A stretch of 64,000 nucleotides of DNA from Hyaloperonospora brassicae (lineage: Eukaryota > Oomycota > Peronosporomycetes > Peronosporales > Peronosporaceae), in NCBI GenBank assembly GCA_947650285.1, contig CANTFL010001426.1:1-64000 (forward strand), given 5' to 3'. Below the pieces are notes generated by a model, which saw only the letters and a program-made list of their open reading frames with translations, did no database searches and had not been told where the DNA came from. This document shows, in pieces, positions 1-12,917 of this stretch; the first letter of the stretch is position 1; the number at the start of each line of letters is the position of its first letter. Position numbers and translations under genes: made by a program.

Positions 1-199
1 CACCTTCGTTGAGTACGAAATTAAGGACCCAGGTTCCAGCGCCTGATAGACCAGAGACAGTAAATTGTAAAGAAGTGCGAGGCAGAAGGACCCGAAATGC
101 CGTCTCTTCGCCATAGACTGGGTCGCCATGTCACGCGTGGGAGCGAAAAAGGCAATACCAGTCTGCAAGGTCGTTCAAGACACCGTGTCGCTGAGGTAA

Positions 200-1860
200 T
201 TCAAACCTATGGCCAAATTGGCTCCATATAAGGTATATGCCGTACCCCGTGACCGCACAGCCATGACATATCCTTCAGCGTAGTGGGGACAAGCCATCGG
301 TGATCAAATCGCTTCGACACACGCAACTTCATCACGCATCCCGGCGCGCAGTCGATCATCAAGCACCCGCCGAACATCAATTGTGACACTACCGTCGTCA
401 TTATAGGCTACTGCAGATCTTGATGTAAAAGAGACGGCACGTTTGCAGACTGTCCTGACCGCGCCTTGGCGCCTTAAGGAGCGTGCCGAGCTGCAGCAAT
501 TCCAAAAATTTCGGACCCGGTTGGCCATAGCGTCGCTCGATATCGAGGTTGCTAGTCTTCAGTCCAACAAGGCGTGATGTAAGCTGGACCTGACCTGCTC
601 GATCCCCACAAGTAATCATCAAGTAGTAAGTCCCTCGAAGAAAGAGTAGCTGTCCAATGTCCAATTGCTGTATCTGTCATAGTCATCAATTTCGTCCGAA
701 TACAAGTCACTGCTAGACCCCCCCATAGGGATTGAAGGTATAAGCTATCTCAGGAGGGACCCACGGTCACAACCGCTTGCCATCGCGGACGCCCCAGACA
801 AAGTCAATAATCAAGCTGTACGGCCTGGTAACCACGGCCGGACGAGGCCAACAGTGCCGTGCCAAAAACGTGATTTTGGGGACATCAATAGCACTGACGA
901 GCTGAGCCCGTTATTCCACCGTGTGCATCTTCTCCCGTGCTAAAACAAGTCGGCTCCAGAGAGGCCGGATGTACATCTTACAGTTATCGGCTTAGCAACC
1001 TGTTGTTCTACCAGAACACCAAGATACTGGCAAGCTTCGCCGGGGGCCAGCAGAGTAAAACCACCGGAATTGCTTCCAGGTTGCGCTGATCCTCACCAAG
1101 GCCAGCTCGAGGACCATTGATTTAGCCCGGTTTGTCCGAAAACCTGACATGCGAGCGAAGTCATCGAGAATAGAGATAACAGGCAAAATTGCAGACCGAT
1201 GGCCAAGGTATACAGAAGAATCATCGGCACATCCGAGACTATGAGTTCTGTTGTCCGCCTGCCAGATGAAATAGGTACACCCTCGAATGTCATCCCGCTC
1301 TTATAGCACCCGATAGACACTATCGAGGAAAGGCGAGAATAAAAAAAAGTGGCGCGAGGGGACACCCTTGTCGGATTCCACAAGTAACAGCACGTCAACT
1401 CCGAGCGATATCCATTGACGAGAAAACGGCGGGTGGTGTTTCGCTGTAATACTGCCACGACCGATACAAAGTAGAATGACAACCCAAAACACGCCAGCGC
1501 CGAGAAAGTAAATAAAGACGTTGCAATGTATCCGGTACGCTTTTAAAAAAATCGAGAAGAAGAACAAATGCTTCACGTAGGAGGCGCTATCGGAAGTGTG
1601 CTGCTTTGCGTACCGCCGCGAAAAATGTTATGAGCCGAATGGATCGATCGCTTCGAAGCAAAACTAGCAAGGCGTGCAGGACGTGTTGCGACAGCAATGG
1701 ACGCAACCGAGACGAAAAAATTTGGTAAATAACTCGTAGTCCTTTTTTAGGAGAGCGACGGGCGATAATCAAGCGGCAAGGCAAAGGCCGAAGATATCTC
1801 GAGCACTGAACATTTGCTTCACCAACCGACGTCGGGAACACGCTGCACATGAGCCATATG
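200..1860 (-). mobile_element. LINE (non-LTR) reverse transcriptase relic
   Basis: Degenerate non-LTR retrotransposon read on the minus strand. Conceptual translation in shifting frames gives the RT landmarks in the right order. Near 1650-1740 there is a finger segment with 'SSRLRPLLSQ'. Near 1390-1440 there is 'VNGYRSEL' followed by a degraded 'G..QG.PL.P.LF' block. Near 1225 a damaged 'LIVSGYADD'-like catalytic block is found, then 'FARMSGFRTNRAKSMVLEL' at about 1090-1160 and 'APGEACQYLGVLVEQQV' at 1000-1050. The thumb/post-RT region with 'RPLWSRLVLAREKMHT' and 'IDFVWG' runs down to about 790. Several frameshifts and stops interrupt it, so it is dead. The part below 690 is probably its 3' end but is supported only by continuity. 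No endonuclease domain is visible upstream. Assignment to the LINE/RVT_1 family is from motif knowledge. Confidence 0.72.
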
Positions 1861-1890
1861 GTGTAAAATGTCGCGAAAATACAAATGTAT

Positions 1891-1910
1891 GTAACGGGCT
1901 TCCCCGTTAC
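1891..1910. repeat. LTR-terminus-like hairpin relic
   Basis: Perfect 8-bp stem with a 4-nt loop (gtaacggg / cttc / cccgttac). The same stem with a different loop forms the first 20 bases of the LTRs at 40314 and 47907, so this is probably the end of a decayed LTR of that superfamily. The flanking sequence shows no further clear LTR match. Confidence 0.4.
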
Positions 1911-3884
1911 AATTACAGATGAGAAAAGAGGCTGGAAAATCGTGCGCTCAGCTCATAAGAATCGACCGCGGCTTCCATTACAGCGGAAACTAAGTTTGTG
2001 GATGGGTCTGTACTAAAATCGAATCGTAATTGTAACCCTAAAAAGGTGTTTCAAGTGTGAAAAGAGACGATCGACGAGTTTATGAGGACGATTGTTCACA
2101 CTAAGTGCTAATCAGACTTCTATATGCATGTAAGTAGCAATTCAATTATGAACCTTGCGGTTTATACGTCGATGGTCTCATTTTAGCGCGCAAAATTTAG
2201 CAACGCTCCATGTATCAAAAGGCTCTCTGAGTGCATCTTGTCGATGAGGAAGACCAAAAAGCTGCAATTGGTCTTTTTAGGGTGAGAATGCACGATAATG
2301 GCCCCGTTGAATAACCACAGGATCTTGGACTCAGATTGACTCAAAATATGCGAGAAGGAGGGTTTACGCATGATGTATTAGTACAGGGATCGTCGTATGG
2401 ATGTACGGTCGTGAAACAATGTATCTTATGGTTGGTACCCGTCGAGACCTTGCCGCAACAGCTGATATTTTTGATTCTATTCGCTGCGGATCCGTTCCCA
2501 GCTCAATGGCCGGTCCTATTAGGATCTCCAGTTTTTAAAATGATCCTAACGAGCGACTTTGCGATTCCTTGGGCCAGCAACAACGTTTTAATGGGATATC
2601 CGCATGCAAATGGGCAGAAAACATAGAACAAAGAAGGAGGGTAGATATGTGTTTGACTTAGCAATCTTCTTATTAGCTGGAGCAGCAAGAAATAGCGAAC
2701 GGTGAATATTTCGTCAAATAAAGCCGAGTATAAGGCATTATAAAAGTCACGCAGGATATATTGGTGATCAAAGCGATTATTTGTGAATAAAGTGACGACA
2801 AAGGCACCAATGTTGTAAATTATAAAAAACTATCACAAACTACATTTGTTATAACAATTAATAATATTGACCATAAAAAAAGATCGCATTGAACAATAAA
2901 CATGAGCTTACAAACGCACCTTGCACATCGACATCTTCTATCACTTCGTATGGGAGAATGTTGACAATGAACAAGTGTTACTTATTTTTGATTAACGCAA
3001 TATATGCCTTCCATAGGCATCAAGATGAAGCCGAACACCTGCCGCAGATTTCGAAAGTGTTTGCAGATGTCTAAAGAACACAGCTTTAATCATTGACAAT
3101 TCGAGTGACTGACACGATGAAGCAGCGCTTTGAAGTGACGAAAGATCAGTAATGGCCGATATAGCAATTAGTAATATGCGACACAGAGATTAGAAATTTA
3201 AGATATGACGATAACTAATGCGCAACTGAACGATGAGACCTGCGCAATAGGATGTTGTTCATGCGCTGTCAATGGAAAAAAGTAGGCATAAAGTGGCAAA
3301 AGAGATAGCAAGTTAATGACCTAGTCCATCTTTTTTTGGATTTTGCACCGCCACCTCTAAGTTCTCCCACAAAAGTGTCACCAACATCATGCTCATAATC
3401 AAAGGAGCAGAAATTGACGCATCGCGATTATAAAGTTTGCCTTATCTATACAAATTTATCTAAATTGATTCCTGTCATGTCGAAGTTACGTCGGAGCGTG
3501 ATGAGCTAGAGCTAGATCAGTTATTGCTCGAGCGAGTATTTCTGCCGTTATACAGAGCTACATTCCAAAATGTTGGGAGGCACAGATAACGTAATCCATA
3601 TACGAAAAACGTTGTATGTAATGTCGACGCATTCATTGAGTTGTTGACAACAAATCTAGTCATCCGCAGTATAATAATCTAAATTGTACACGAGCAATCT
3701 TATCCAAACAGAAAGTTTCTAAGACACACTTTGCAACTCACGCTTTCGAATAAATTTAAGAATAAATAGCAGTCGACATCTTCAACCGTGTTGCAATGAA
3801 CCGAAACACAGATTGCCCAATTTCACCATGAACATTGTATTCGTTGCGATATCTTAACCGTCTACGAGCTCACGAATATTTTAC
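1911..3884. other. AT-rich gene-free stretch
   Basis: No supported gene. Only short ORFs without recognisable motifs are present and stops are frequent in all frames. It lies between a LINE relic and a gypsy relic and is probably decayed mobile DNA. Confidence 0.5.
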
Positions 3885-5335
3885 TCAACGAACGACTGGG
3901 TAGACCATCTTTCTATTTCGACCGAACAAAAAACAAGATAATCGAAATTGTTGCAATCGTTTTCAGAATAGCTGAAGACGAAATCCAGGGAAGCGAAATC
4001 TCAGCACTCTATCGGGAGCGTAAGAGGCTGCAAAAATGCAAGAGGTGAACGACTAGGCTTTAACCGATGCCAAACTTCGCTAGCACGGATGTACTTGCGC
4101 ACTATATGATGCTGCCGTGGAAATCCAGTACGCGAATAACTGTAAAATTTGTCTTTTCCACGATTCTCACCAATTGTCGCATCCAAACAATCGTATGTAA
4201 TTCGAAAGCGCAGATCATTATAAGTATGAACGACAACACGTAATATATTACCGATGATCGATATATCGTAGAGCAGTCCATCTCGAATTGTGTAACGCTT
4301 CAATGACGAACGATTTGCCACCGTAATGTAGTTCAAAACTTCCTTCAACGGATGGAAGAACCACGCCATCATATACGTACGTCTGCCTTTCGTCATAACA
4401 CATGATTGAAGACTTTACGCTGCTAATCAGTATTGCAACAGTAATATTAGTATCATTGCGGGAAAGTTGCAAACAGCCATAATTTAGACAGACTCAAAAA
4501 CGTAAGCGGCAACATTAATGGCATTCTGTTACATAATTACTGGACAAATCAAGCTCTGCGGAAAATTTCGGACACCCTTTCATATTTTGCGAGAGGAGGA
4601 AAGTCTAGACGGTCGTGCGTGATGTTCCATGGTCTGAAAAAATAATAAATCGTCTTTCTCCGATCACGTAGACGTGAAACAAATGTAGTGGATGATTAAT
4701 GTCAAGGAGCTCCTTAATATGCGTCAGATAATTGCTATCAAGTGGTTGCAGATGACGCGACTGATAATAGGACGACGCGCTCCGCATCTTCTATGTTGTA
4801 TCAATAAGCGCACAGCTGTTTGCGACTTCACTGTAGCCTCAGACAAGGTGTAAATAGATTTGTCTTGATCTGATGTCATCAAATTAAAGTTATTTCAAAA
4901 AGCTTTTTTTTAATAGATCGAAAACAGTGCTGACACTCAACACTCCATTTCCATTATCGTTCTTCTTCAACAAACGCGATATTCAAACAGTCATCTTGGC
5001 GTGATTTCGTGCGCACATATGCTATTACTCCGAAAATCTGGAGAACCTTTGAAGTATCTTTAGAGGGAAAGCCGAGTTAGAAGCCTTGGATTGTTATAGA
5101 TAAGGGCGTACTCCGCCTATAAAATTAGCGCATCCAAGACATGGTATTTTACAGACTGCACACATGAAATTATTGAGGTTGGCGTGCAACTACTGTTCCT
5201 ACACAGGCTACAAATTCGACTGGATATGAAATCTATAAACTTCGACATCCTTCTTTGTTTCTATGATCCGGATATGGTAGAACACATCGTAGAAGGAGAT
5301 CGGCACAGGTTTGCGCGCCGGTTATAAAAGAGTGA
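3885..5335 (-). pseudogene. Degenerate gypsy pol (RT, RNase H, integrase)
   Basis: Reading the minus strand from high to low coordinates gives pieces of one Ty3/gypsy polyprotein in correct order, each alignable by eye to the intact pol at 41.9-45.5 kb. RT active-site region lies at about 5330-5215 ('FYDVFYHIRIIETKKDVEVYR', matching the 'YFDDVFVHSRAMD' block). RNase H lies at 4787-4605 ('YYQSRHLQPLDSNY...KELL...VYVIGERRF', then 'FSDHGTSRT'). The integrase zinc finger is at 4396-4001 ('YIRASEVWHRLKPSRS'; the second Cys of the CxxC pair has become Trp), followed by 'SLDFVFSYSE' near 3960. Stops, indels and replaced catalytic residues show it is dead. Its RNase H keeps the Asp of the D-H motif, which is Gly in the element at 40.3 kb. 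Confidence 0.75.
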
Positions 5336-8300
5336 AACCCATCTAATGTTTTTGTCAGAGAATTGACATGACAACCATTCTATCGCAATCCAAATTTAGA
5401 GATTACTATTCGAGGTGCTCGCTGATGTGTACGGTATGTTCCGTCAGCGCCTTAGGATCTGATATAAGCGATTTATTAGACCTATTGAAGGGAGTATGCT
5501 AGGATTTCACATTTCACCTATTAAGAAATTCCTTTCTTCGTAATGATTTATGAGACGGGGCGTTTCAGCATTGAATTGACATTATAAGTGCACTATACGG
5601 CATTCTACTCTGGCCTATTGAGCACAGAAGTTTTGTGAGCCTTGAGGCGAGGTTAGCTCTCACACATGTCACGCTTGGAAGTGATCGGCAACAAATTTGA
5701 CGACCGCAGTGTCTGATATATGAAGCAGTGGCCACTGCTTCGTGACCAGTCCTTCAGACCGCGATTCAATTCTACCTCGTGGCGAGGGTCTTTTATCCTC
5801 AGGCAATCTGCACAGTTCGAAATTCGCGTAATGAATCCTTGAGGACTTCGATCAGATACTCATGTATATATCGAATTCGCCTGATACGACTCCCAGTATT
5901 GAGACGAATATTCTTCAAATTAAGTCTTCTCAATAAAGATTACTTTCTTCCAGCAGCAACTTTTAAAATACCCGCTCGTTCTCAGCAAATGCTGAGGCCG
6001 ACCGATTTTTTCAACTTAATTTTTTCTGCGACGCGTACGCAGATCTGCTAGCTTTAACTACCATGTAGAGCTCACAAGCAACGATTGTATTGATCTTGCG
6101 ACATTCCATAGTCTTCGAATTTAATTATGAAGGCGATATCATATCGAGCGTGTAAGCACCTACAATTTAGCCGTCATTTATCAAGAAATTGGGTGCCTCT
6201 TTATGTATTAATATGTCATTATATAAGTTGTTATGGATCCCTCAGCATTAATTTCAGTATTAATTCGCTCATCAAGCACGTACTTAATAAAGGCGGTAAT
6301 AGCACTACCACATCAAGGTCATATACGGTCGATTTTCCAGTCGATAAAGGGTAACTTGTTGCCGATTCGGGACAACAGGGGTATTCTTCCTTGTATACTG
6401 ACCGCTAGTAATGCTTCTGTATCTTAGTTTACACGACTTATTCGAATAAAAGACCTTTGGCTCATCTTGTGTTTTAACACATTCGCTTACATCTTGATCC
6501 AAAGTGTATTCGGTCAACGCCACTGAGGTGTTGTGCATTCGTGCTTAGCGACTAAATCACAAGAAACTACCTTACACTCTCTCGTTAAACATTTACACGC
6601 TTGTGAAAGTCCGAAGGCGCTATTCAGATTACCATCTTCTGGTAGAGTGAAAGGCATCTGAACGGACTAATTCTGTCAACTGATCCATGTTTCGAACCTA
6701 CTAAGTCATGAAAAACTAAGGTTGGCATCAAACATGTCATCCGGCTTGAGTACGATGATACCATCATCATCGGGTATAATTCTATCGTGTAGTGATTTTC
6801 ACTTCAAGTTGTCTCACATTTACTAACGCGCCTGTTGCAAGACACAAATTATACTCTTCGGAGGGATCTAGCCCTCAGATAATTAAGTCGGATGTCGACT
6901 TCTGTCCGTCCGGAAAATGATTGTCAGACGGAACGTACCGACTGTGTCCTAGTCGGACGCTTCGAGAATAAGTTCACTCTATCCCAGTCAAAGTGAGTTC
7001 TTGGAAACGATTAAGCTTTCATCAACAACTCGGTGCATGCGTTGAAAACGCATACATTGTGCTTCGGAAATTGCTTACTTTATTCACGCTTCCCTGCCCT
7101 ATTAAGTTGTGATACTATTTATGGATAGACAGAATATCTCGGCCAAAAACCAATCAGTATTTTGCTCACGTGCATCGACATCAATGCCGACGCGACGGAT
7201 ACAGATGTCGATGTAATCGACATCGAGGAAGCAAAATTCAGCAATAGAGATTAAGATAATACTGCCTCTGATGAAGATAACAATTCTGGTACATTTAGCA
7301 TCTCTAAAGATTGCACTGACGAGTACGATAACTCCCTCACTGACTAAGAGAGCGATCTTTGAAAGTGTGCATAGGGAATCCTGGCGAAAACTGTGGTGAG
7401 CCGGCACGAATGTTCTTGTTGGAACGATAAAATATGGTGTGCTTCGTCCGAGATTGTATATTAAATGCGGTGGGCTAAACACTAAATGCTGATAAACGTG
7501 GAAGAGCAAGTATTTTATCATTTGAATTAGTCAATATATTCTCACTGTATACGGTGAATTTCCTTAGACGAGTTGTGAATGATAAGAATTGCAGAAACCT
7601 ACTACCCCAATACATCATCCCATTATGATGTTTTGCGTCGCCAATGCAAAGCGTACAATATCATCCTACATCGTAGGAAACTCACGCATTCTACACTCAC
7701 GTGATCCGTATCCTCCCGAACTGTCAGTAAGAGACCTCTTCCGACGGTCTAGATACCCGCCACGCTCATGAATCTACATCATGATCTTATGATCACGTTT
7801 CAGGCGCTTGATGAGTCTTGTGATACGAAGATGCTCCCTCATGGAAATATGGGGATACCCAGTTCGGTCAACATTCCCTTTCTATCTAAAGAATGGACCC
7901 GCCGCTCAATGATTTTTGCCCGAACGAGTAGTAGGAACGATCATTTCCGCGATCGATTCCGTTGTGCATCTGCACAATATCGTCCAGGTTTTGATACATG
8001 TTTCTTTCGTGTTCAAGGTCATCACGTTACTCAACATTTACGCGATTCAATTCTTTGACAATTAACTTGGTCCGTGTGCAAAGACGGGACATATATATCG
8101 CCACCACCACTCACGTTGGTGGATTTGCGCAGTCGCCAACACATTACAGTAAAACGTGTGTGAACTGGCTCGATCTGTAAAGATTTGCGACAAGTAATCT
8201 CGTTCGGTGGCAGGGATACCCGCCTTATGTGATAGTTTGGGCCACGCTCCCAATTAATGATGGAAGCTCACGGCCTCGTCCAATAGTAAAATGAGGCTCA

Positions 8301-9645
8301 CCCAATGTTTTGGAATGGCTATTGGTGAAAGATCGCCCCATGAGCTCGTAAAGGACTTTCAAAGTCGTAGTCCTTCGTTTATAGTAGAGGAAATGCGCGC
8401 CTTTCGTAATGGGTGATTAGGGAGGAGGACCTTTAGGATCATGGTCGGATTTTCAGCAACACTTTGAAAAGGGGTTTTCCATAAGCGACAGGGTAAGCTT
8501 AAATCTCGAGACAATCGGTATAACTTGTTTCGAGAACCGGTTGAAGTTCAATTATCATACCGGGTAACATCTGCATCGATTTTGTAATCTAGCTCCCCCT
8601 CGGTCGATACACACAACATCGTGGATAAATATATTTCATAGTCGGGACAGCGTGTAACCTTCCTCGTAACGGTTGCCGTTTTGCTGTCAATACTTATAAA
8701 ACCGATGATAATAGTCATGCTTCGTGCGATACTTATTTGCACGGCCGTCAAGTCCAGAGAGCCCACCGTACCACTCGATACAGTAAACTTTGTATTATCG
8801 ATGCCAAGAAATACTTCAATTTTGAAGTCATGATCCATAGATACTTCTTCGCACGGCCTTCAAGTCCATCAAGCATTGACGGAAACAAATTCATCTATAC
8901 GGGCCGGATCTCAGGAACGAGACGCAACCAGTATTGCGGCCTCTATACTCCTGCGTGGTGTCAATGGAAGTATCAACTTTACTATCGCTTAGGTTGATTC
9001 GCCCATATGGACTCCGAGTACGTACAAAGCTAGCATAACGGGTTCTAGCGCTCTTGTGCAGATAACTCACGTCGTAACTGCGTGGGTGACATGGACCAGA
9101 CCCGCGAGACGAGTCATCTAGTTCGTCAGACTACTCGAATAAGTATACCATTCTGTCACCATACTCTTGTCATCGTGATGATGTTATCGATCCGTAGCTT
9201 ACGTGGATCGAGAAACTCATCATGATGACACGGTGACTTCATGTCACCAGGAGGCTCTCCAGGCGCTTTGTACTCAGACGTGACATCCGACCCGACAGAT
9301 AGGTGTTCATTGAGTCGGAGTCATCATGATAGCTGGGACTCGCAATCAACACAGAACTGCGGACGCATCAGCTACATGTGATAAATCCCTACGTGCATCC
9401 GCGTTCTTTGCAGATTTTGCCGCACAAAGCATGGACTTGCTTCCCACGCGATGAGAACCAAATAATGATTTGGGTAGACCAATTAGTGCATCCTTTCCCA
9501 GAGTGGAACAACACAAACCACTTTGTCTTAAATCATTTGTCAATAATCACTAGGTTGAACGATAGTTCGAGGTGGTGATGTATTGGATAAACCCATTGCA
9601 TGTAATCGACACTACACAAAGTCAATCATAATATTGTCATATTTA
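5336..9645. other. AT-rich stretch with scattered gypsy debris
   Basis: No supported gene. A ~30-base plus-strand match to the start of gypsy RT lies at 5719-5753 (the 'MKQWPLPREQ' codons of element 1). The 7150-7370 relic is listed separately. The remainder, including ORF-sized pieces near 8.5-9.0 kb, has no motif I recognise. Confidence 0.5.
7150..7370 (+). pseudogene. Gypsy acidic linker relic
   Basis: Plus-strand sequence is visibly related to 45640-45810 of element 1, the Asp/Glu-rich linker between integrase core and chromodomain. Shared blocks include gatgtcgat..atcgacatcga, aattcagcaatag.ga..a, and ggtacatttagcatc (ggtatattcagcatc in element 1). Stops interrupt it. Its orientation is opposite to the 3.9-5.3 kb relic, so at least two insertions contributed to this region. 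Confidence 0.6.
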
Positions 9646-9861
9646 GGGAAACGTTAACCACCTCCAGGGTTTCGTTAACCACCCCCCACCCCTATACATT
9701 ACCGTCATTTACTCGATTTACGCCTTCTGATTTGTAGACTCGAAATATTACCGGTCTCAAAAATAATTTACAATCTCATTTCGAATGATAAAATACTAAA
9801 TCTGAACAATATATGCATGTCGTTAAGTCGGAGACGTGTGGTCATTTATTATTCACCTACT

Positions 9862-9893
9862 TCATTTGACCGAGTAATGGCTCGGTCAAATGA
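9862..9893. repeat. Perfect 13-bp stem palindrome
   Basis: Arms at 9862-9874 (tcatttgaccgag) and 9881-9893 (exact reverse complement) are separated by a 6-base loop. It lies inside the 948-bp element. Confidence 0.8.
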
Positions 9894-10202
9894 GACTTTT
9901 ATACGAGCGATTCTGGAACAGGTTGGGCTTGTAGCGATCATCCTGCATGGGCACTGTGACAAAGGCATCCAACAATACTATATTCAAAATTGCGTTCAAG
10001 CCAGCTTCAGAGGTCTATCAAGAGGTACACCAATCATCGCAATACATGTTCAATTGACTAATCAGACTAACGTGTAATTTGATGATGGTAGTGGCTCGAC
10101 GAGGCGTCTGACAAGATCCAGACTAAGTTTTCCTCGATAGGGATTCCCCGAATAGGCAGTCTGCATCCGCTGGGCACTACAATTGACTTCGTTTCGATTC
10201 AA

Positions 10203-10469
10203 ATGGAGATCAACCGCAGTATTGACGTCGACTCCTCCTCGTCGTTGTGCACAATGCAGTCAAGTGACTGGTCCAAGCCGATCAACATGACAGAAGCGAT
10301 CACCAGCATCAACGAGAATAGCTCACTAAACGCTACAAGCTCTGTCGTTTGCGGCACGGAATTTGATTTTATGGAAACATCTGCTTAGTCGTTAAAGACC
10401 ACCATTCACAAAATTCTTGTCGAGTACCTTTCCACTCACGGATACAGTGATGAATCTACCTCAAGCTGA
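10203..10469 (+). pseudogene. Coding-like relic inside the 948-bp element
   Basis: An ATG-initiated frame of 61 codons runs to a TAG and the same frame stays open for about 28 more codons to 10469. Composition is more protein-like (Ser-rich start, then 'KTTIHKILVEYLSTHGYSDES') than its surroundings. No family recognised. It could be a captured host fragment or a piece of a lost transposase. Confidence 0.3.
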
Positions 10470-10705
10470 TGGTTTGTTGATTCAGATGGGGGCGCAAGCC
10501 GTGGCAAGCATAAAAATGGAAAGTATATAACTTACGCTGATTTATAGGGGTGGATGTGGTTAACAAAAAGCTGGGGTGTGGTTAACGTTTCCCCATCCTT
10601 TTAAATTATATCAATATATATCTCGCTTTGTACATAGCAAAGAAATATTCCCTCGAGCGTAATATTCAGCATCGCTCCACCTAATGTTCAAGTAGACCAT
10701 TATAT

Positions 10706-10770
10706 CAACCAACTATACGTCGCAGTGCTGCTAGACGCGCGCAATGTGTGGTGAGCGACTAGCTACATTT
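10706..10770 (+). repeat. Decayed LTR fragment of the element-1 family
   Basis: Contains agacgcgcgcaatg.gtggtga, shared with the middle of the LTRs at 40314 and 47907, preceded by an atatcaacc block at the corresponding distance. No internal region of that element follows, so it may be a decayed solo LTR. Confidence 0.5.
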
Positions 10771-11391
10771 GATTTTTTTAGTTTCATTTCCTAATGTAAA
10801 GTTGAATGGGTTTTTGTTTCTATCGATCACATTATATTTCTTCCTATCCCTTCTCTATACTTTTTGTTTATAGATTATGCCTCACTCTGCACGTTCAGTA
10901 TACGTGACGACTCGAGGCCCTACGCCCACGATCTTCCAGTCTCGGTAGCTTGTATTGTATCACTACAAGCTACTGGGTGTTTGTCTTAGTGATGGCACAC
11001 GGCCAAGAAGAATGGAACAGTGTATATATCCCTTACACTTTGCTCATTTATCGTGTAGATACTAACTATTGTCAGGACAACTTTTCGCGGCTAATGCCGA
11101 CGAAGGTAGCTTGCATCCGAGGGCAGATGTGGTCGCGAAATGGCCAGAGCATAAGGAGCGAAGGTAGAGATCAAGGTAAGTCCAACGTAACACGAGATAG
11201 AAGCTACTAGATCTATCTGTGGGACCTAGCAAGCGCGTGGATCGCAAGGAGGTACCACAATGGGATATGGTGGTTTCGAGGCTAGCATAAAGGCTCAGTG
11301 ATCTGAAAGGGTAAGCTCATGAGTAAAGAGGGACTTGATGTAACGCCTACTGGCGTGTGTCGCCAAGGGTTCGTCAAACACGTATTTTTGC

Positions 11392-11640
11392 GTGCAAACG
11401 TGTGGATACACTGATGTCTCTGCCGACGTCGAAATGGCTCAGGTGCCGCAGCCGGAGCTACCTCAACATTATCGACCTCCATCGGTTTGCCAATCGGTTG
11501 CGCCACATCATGTTGCATTTGGGCTTCTATTGGAAAGTGTAATAATGACTCACAAACCGAGTCTGAGAATCCGCACTTTTGACGGTAACGAGTTGTATTA
11601 AGGATTACGAAGCGGTTGAATATCTTGTGTTCGATGATAA
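11392..11640 (+). pseudogene. Copia-like gag relic
   Basis: The 69-codon frame ends 'THKPSLRIRTFDGNELY', then a stop followed in frame by 'GLRSG'. This resembles the Copia-type gag N-terminus common in oomycete elements, where a 'K..FDG.ELY.GLGSGF' block is typical (recalled family pattern, not searched). No protease, integrase or RT follows. It is a short fragment with at least two stops. Confidence 0.4.
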
Positions 11641-12263
11641 TTTTATCAGGATTTTTACGGTGTAGAAATTTCTGTGAGAAGCTTAATGAAATAATATACA
11701 AAACGAGGTCAATCAACTATAAAAATAGGTCGCGAGCTAAACGTCTTCACCCGATAAGCTAGTAAAAGTTTTGCGATACCGAAGTGGTCCTCGAACTTGC
11801 GATTTGGTAATAATTGACCGCGAAGGTCCATAGTGCTTGTTCATGCATGGATTATACGACACTTGTTGTGTGTAGCATGGCATTTTTATGCTTATGCAGA
11901 ACGATTTAGATCTATTTGATGCAAGACTCAACCCCGAATTATCATGTCAAAGGGAAGCTTTAATCGTCACATCACCTGTTTTTGCCACGTCGGAAGCGTC
12001 CGGGTGTACAATGCGTGCTGGAAATCATCCGTGGATGTATCCCCACAGCGATGAAATTTACGGCGTCAATCACGTCAAACTATACAAGGCCTTACGAAAC
12101 TCGACGAATGGCTTCGTGTAGATTCCAGTCAAGAAGACTAGGCAATCGACAATGCATGTGTTGAGAAAATGCAATTGAACGACCAGCAACTTGTTTGATA
12201 GTACAGTTTAACCGCACATTACCGATTTCCAAGTGTCCACATTGTGTCTGCAGTATTCGCAGT

Positions 12264-12340
12264 CAGAAGTAGCAGCTCAATTACGACTCTTAGACAGTGT
12301 TTTACGGTGTCTAAGAGTCGTAATTGAGCTGCTACTTCTG
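12264..12340. repeat. Perfect 33-bp hairpin
   Basis: Arms 12264-12296 and 12308-12340 are exact reverse complements (33 bp) around an 11-base loop, in otherwise unstructured DNA about 580 bases upstream of the RAE1 start. There is no coding potential. It could be a tiny inverted duplication, a MITE remnant or a small-RNA precursor. Confidence 0.85.
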
Positions 12341-12917
12341 TTACCTACGCGTATGAAGAAGGATTAACAATTGAAAAGGAAGGCTGAGGCGTATGTACAT
12401 CGTCAAGACATAGCGTAAAACACACGTGGAACAACTTGCCTTTCCAACCTTACCAATGAACGCGGTGGGCGGGGGGAAGCAAATGTGCGCTCAAATTATC
12501 ACACGAGTAGGTATCTACACTTCGATCAAAACATTGAATTCGTGCGAAGCTTTTCCGCATCCAGTATTGATCAATACGTTCCTAGTAGGTAGCAAGTGCT
12601 TCCTAGTTGCCACCACGTGCTGTTAACACTAGACATGGGCTTGCTCGTCAGCGTATCCACCTTCTTGCCACTGTGTAGCGTCGTCAACCCATCGCCTTCA
12701 CAGCTGCAAATGTTACTTCACAAGCTACCCTCCCTCAACGAGGCAGATCGATCGAGGAGCACTTGCCGCAACATTCGTGCGACAGTCACACCGTTCGCAG
12801 CGACAATGTCGTACCCCCTCATTGAGCGAGTCGTCGGACCTATTGGACCAGAACCGCGCGCAGCCCATTGAGTAAGTGAGTGAGTGAGTCCATTCGTAAC
12901 CCCTCGAGCACCTCAAC
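12341..12917 (+). promoter_or_regulatory. RAE1 upstream region
   Basis: About 580 bases between the hairpin and the RAE1 start codon. Composition shifts from AT-rich to GC-rich at about 12.6 kb, marking the edge of the gene island. A short gtgagtgagtgag run lies just 5' of the start (about 12875-12890). No defined promoter element can be assigned. Confidence 0.3.

Larger units (their letters stand above)
9646..10593. mobile_element. 948-bp element with 51-bp terminal inverted repeats
   Basis: The left end (9646-9696) and the reverse complement of the right end (10543-10593) match over 51 bases. The outermost 16 bases (gggaaacgttaaccac) and the innermost ones (ccacccctata) are identical, with about 80% identity overall. 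Each end carries the submotif gttaaccac twice, about 20 bases apart. No clear target-site duplication is visible. The interior holds a perfect 13-bp palindrome and a decayed coding-like segment, but no recognisable transposase, so this is a non-autonomous DNA transposon or MITE-like element of unknown superfamily. Confidence 0.65.
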
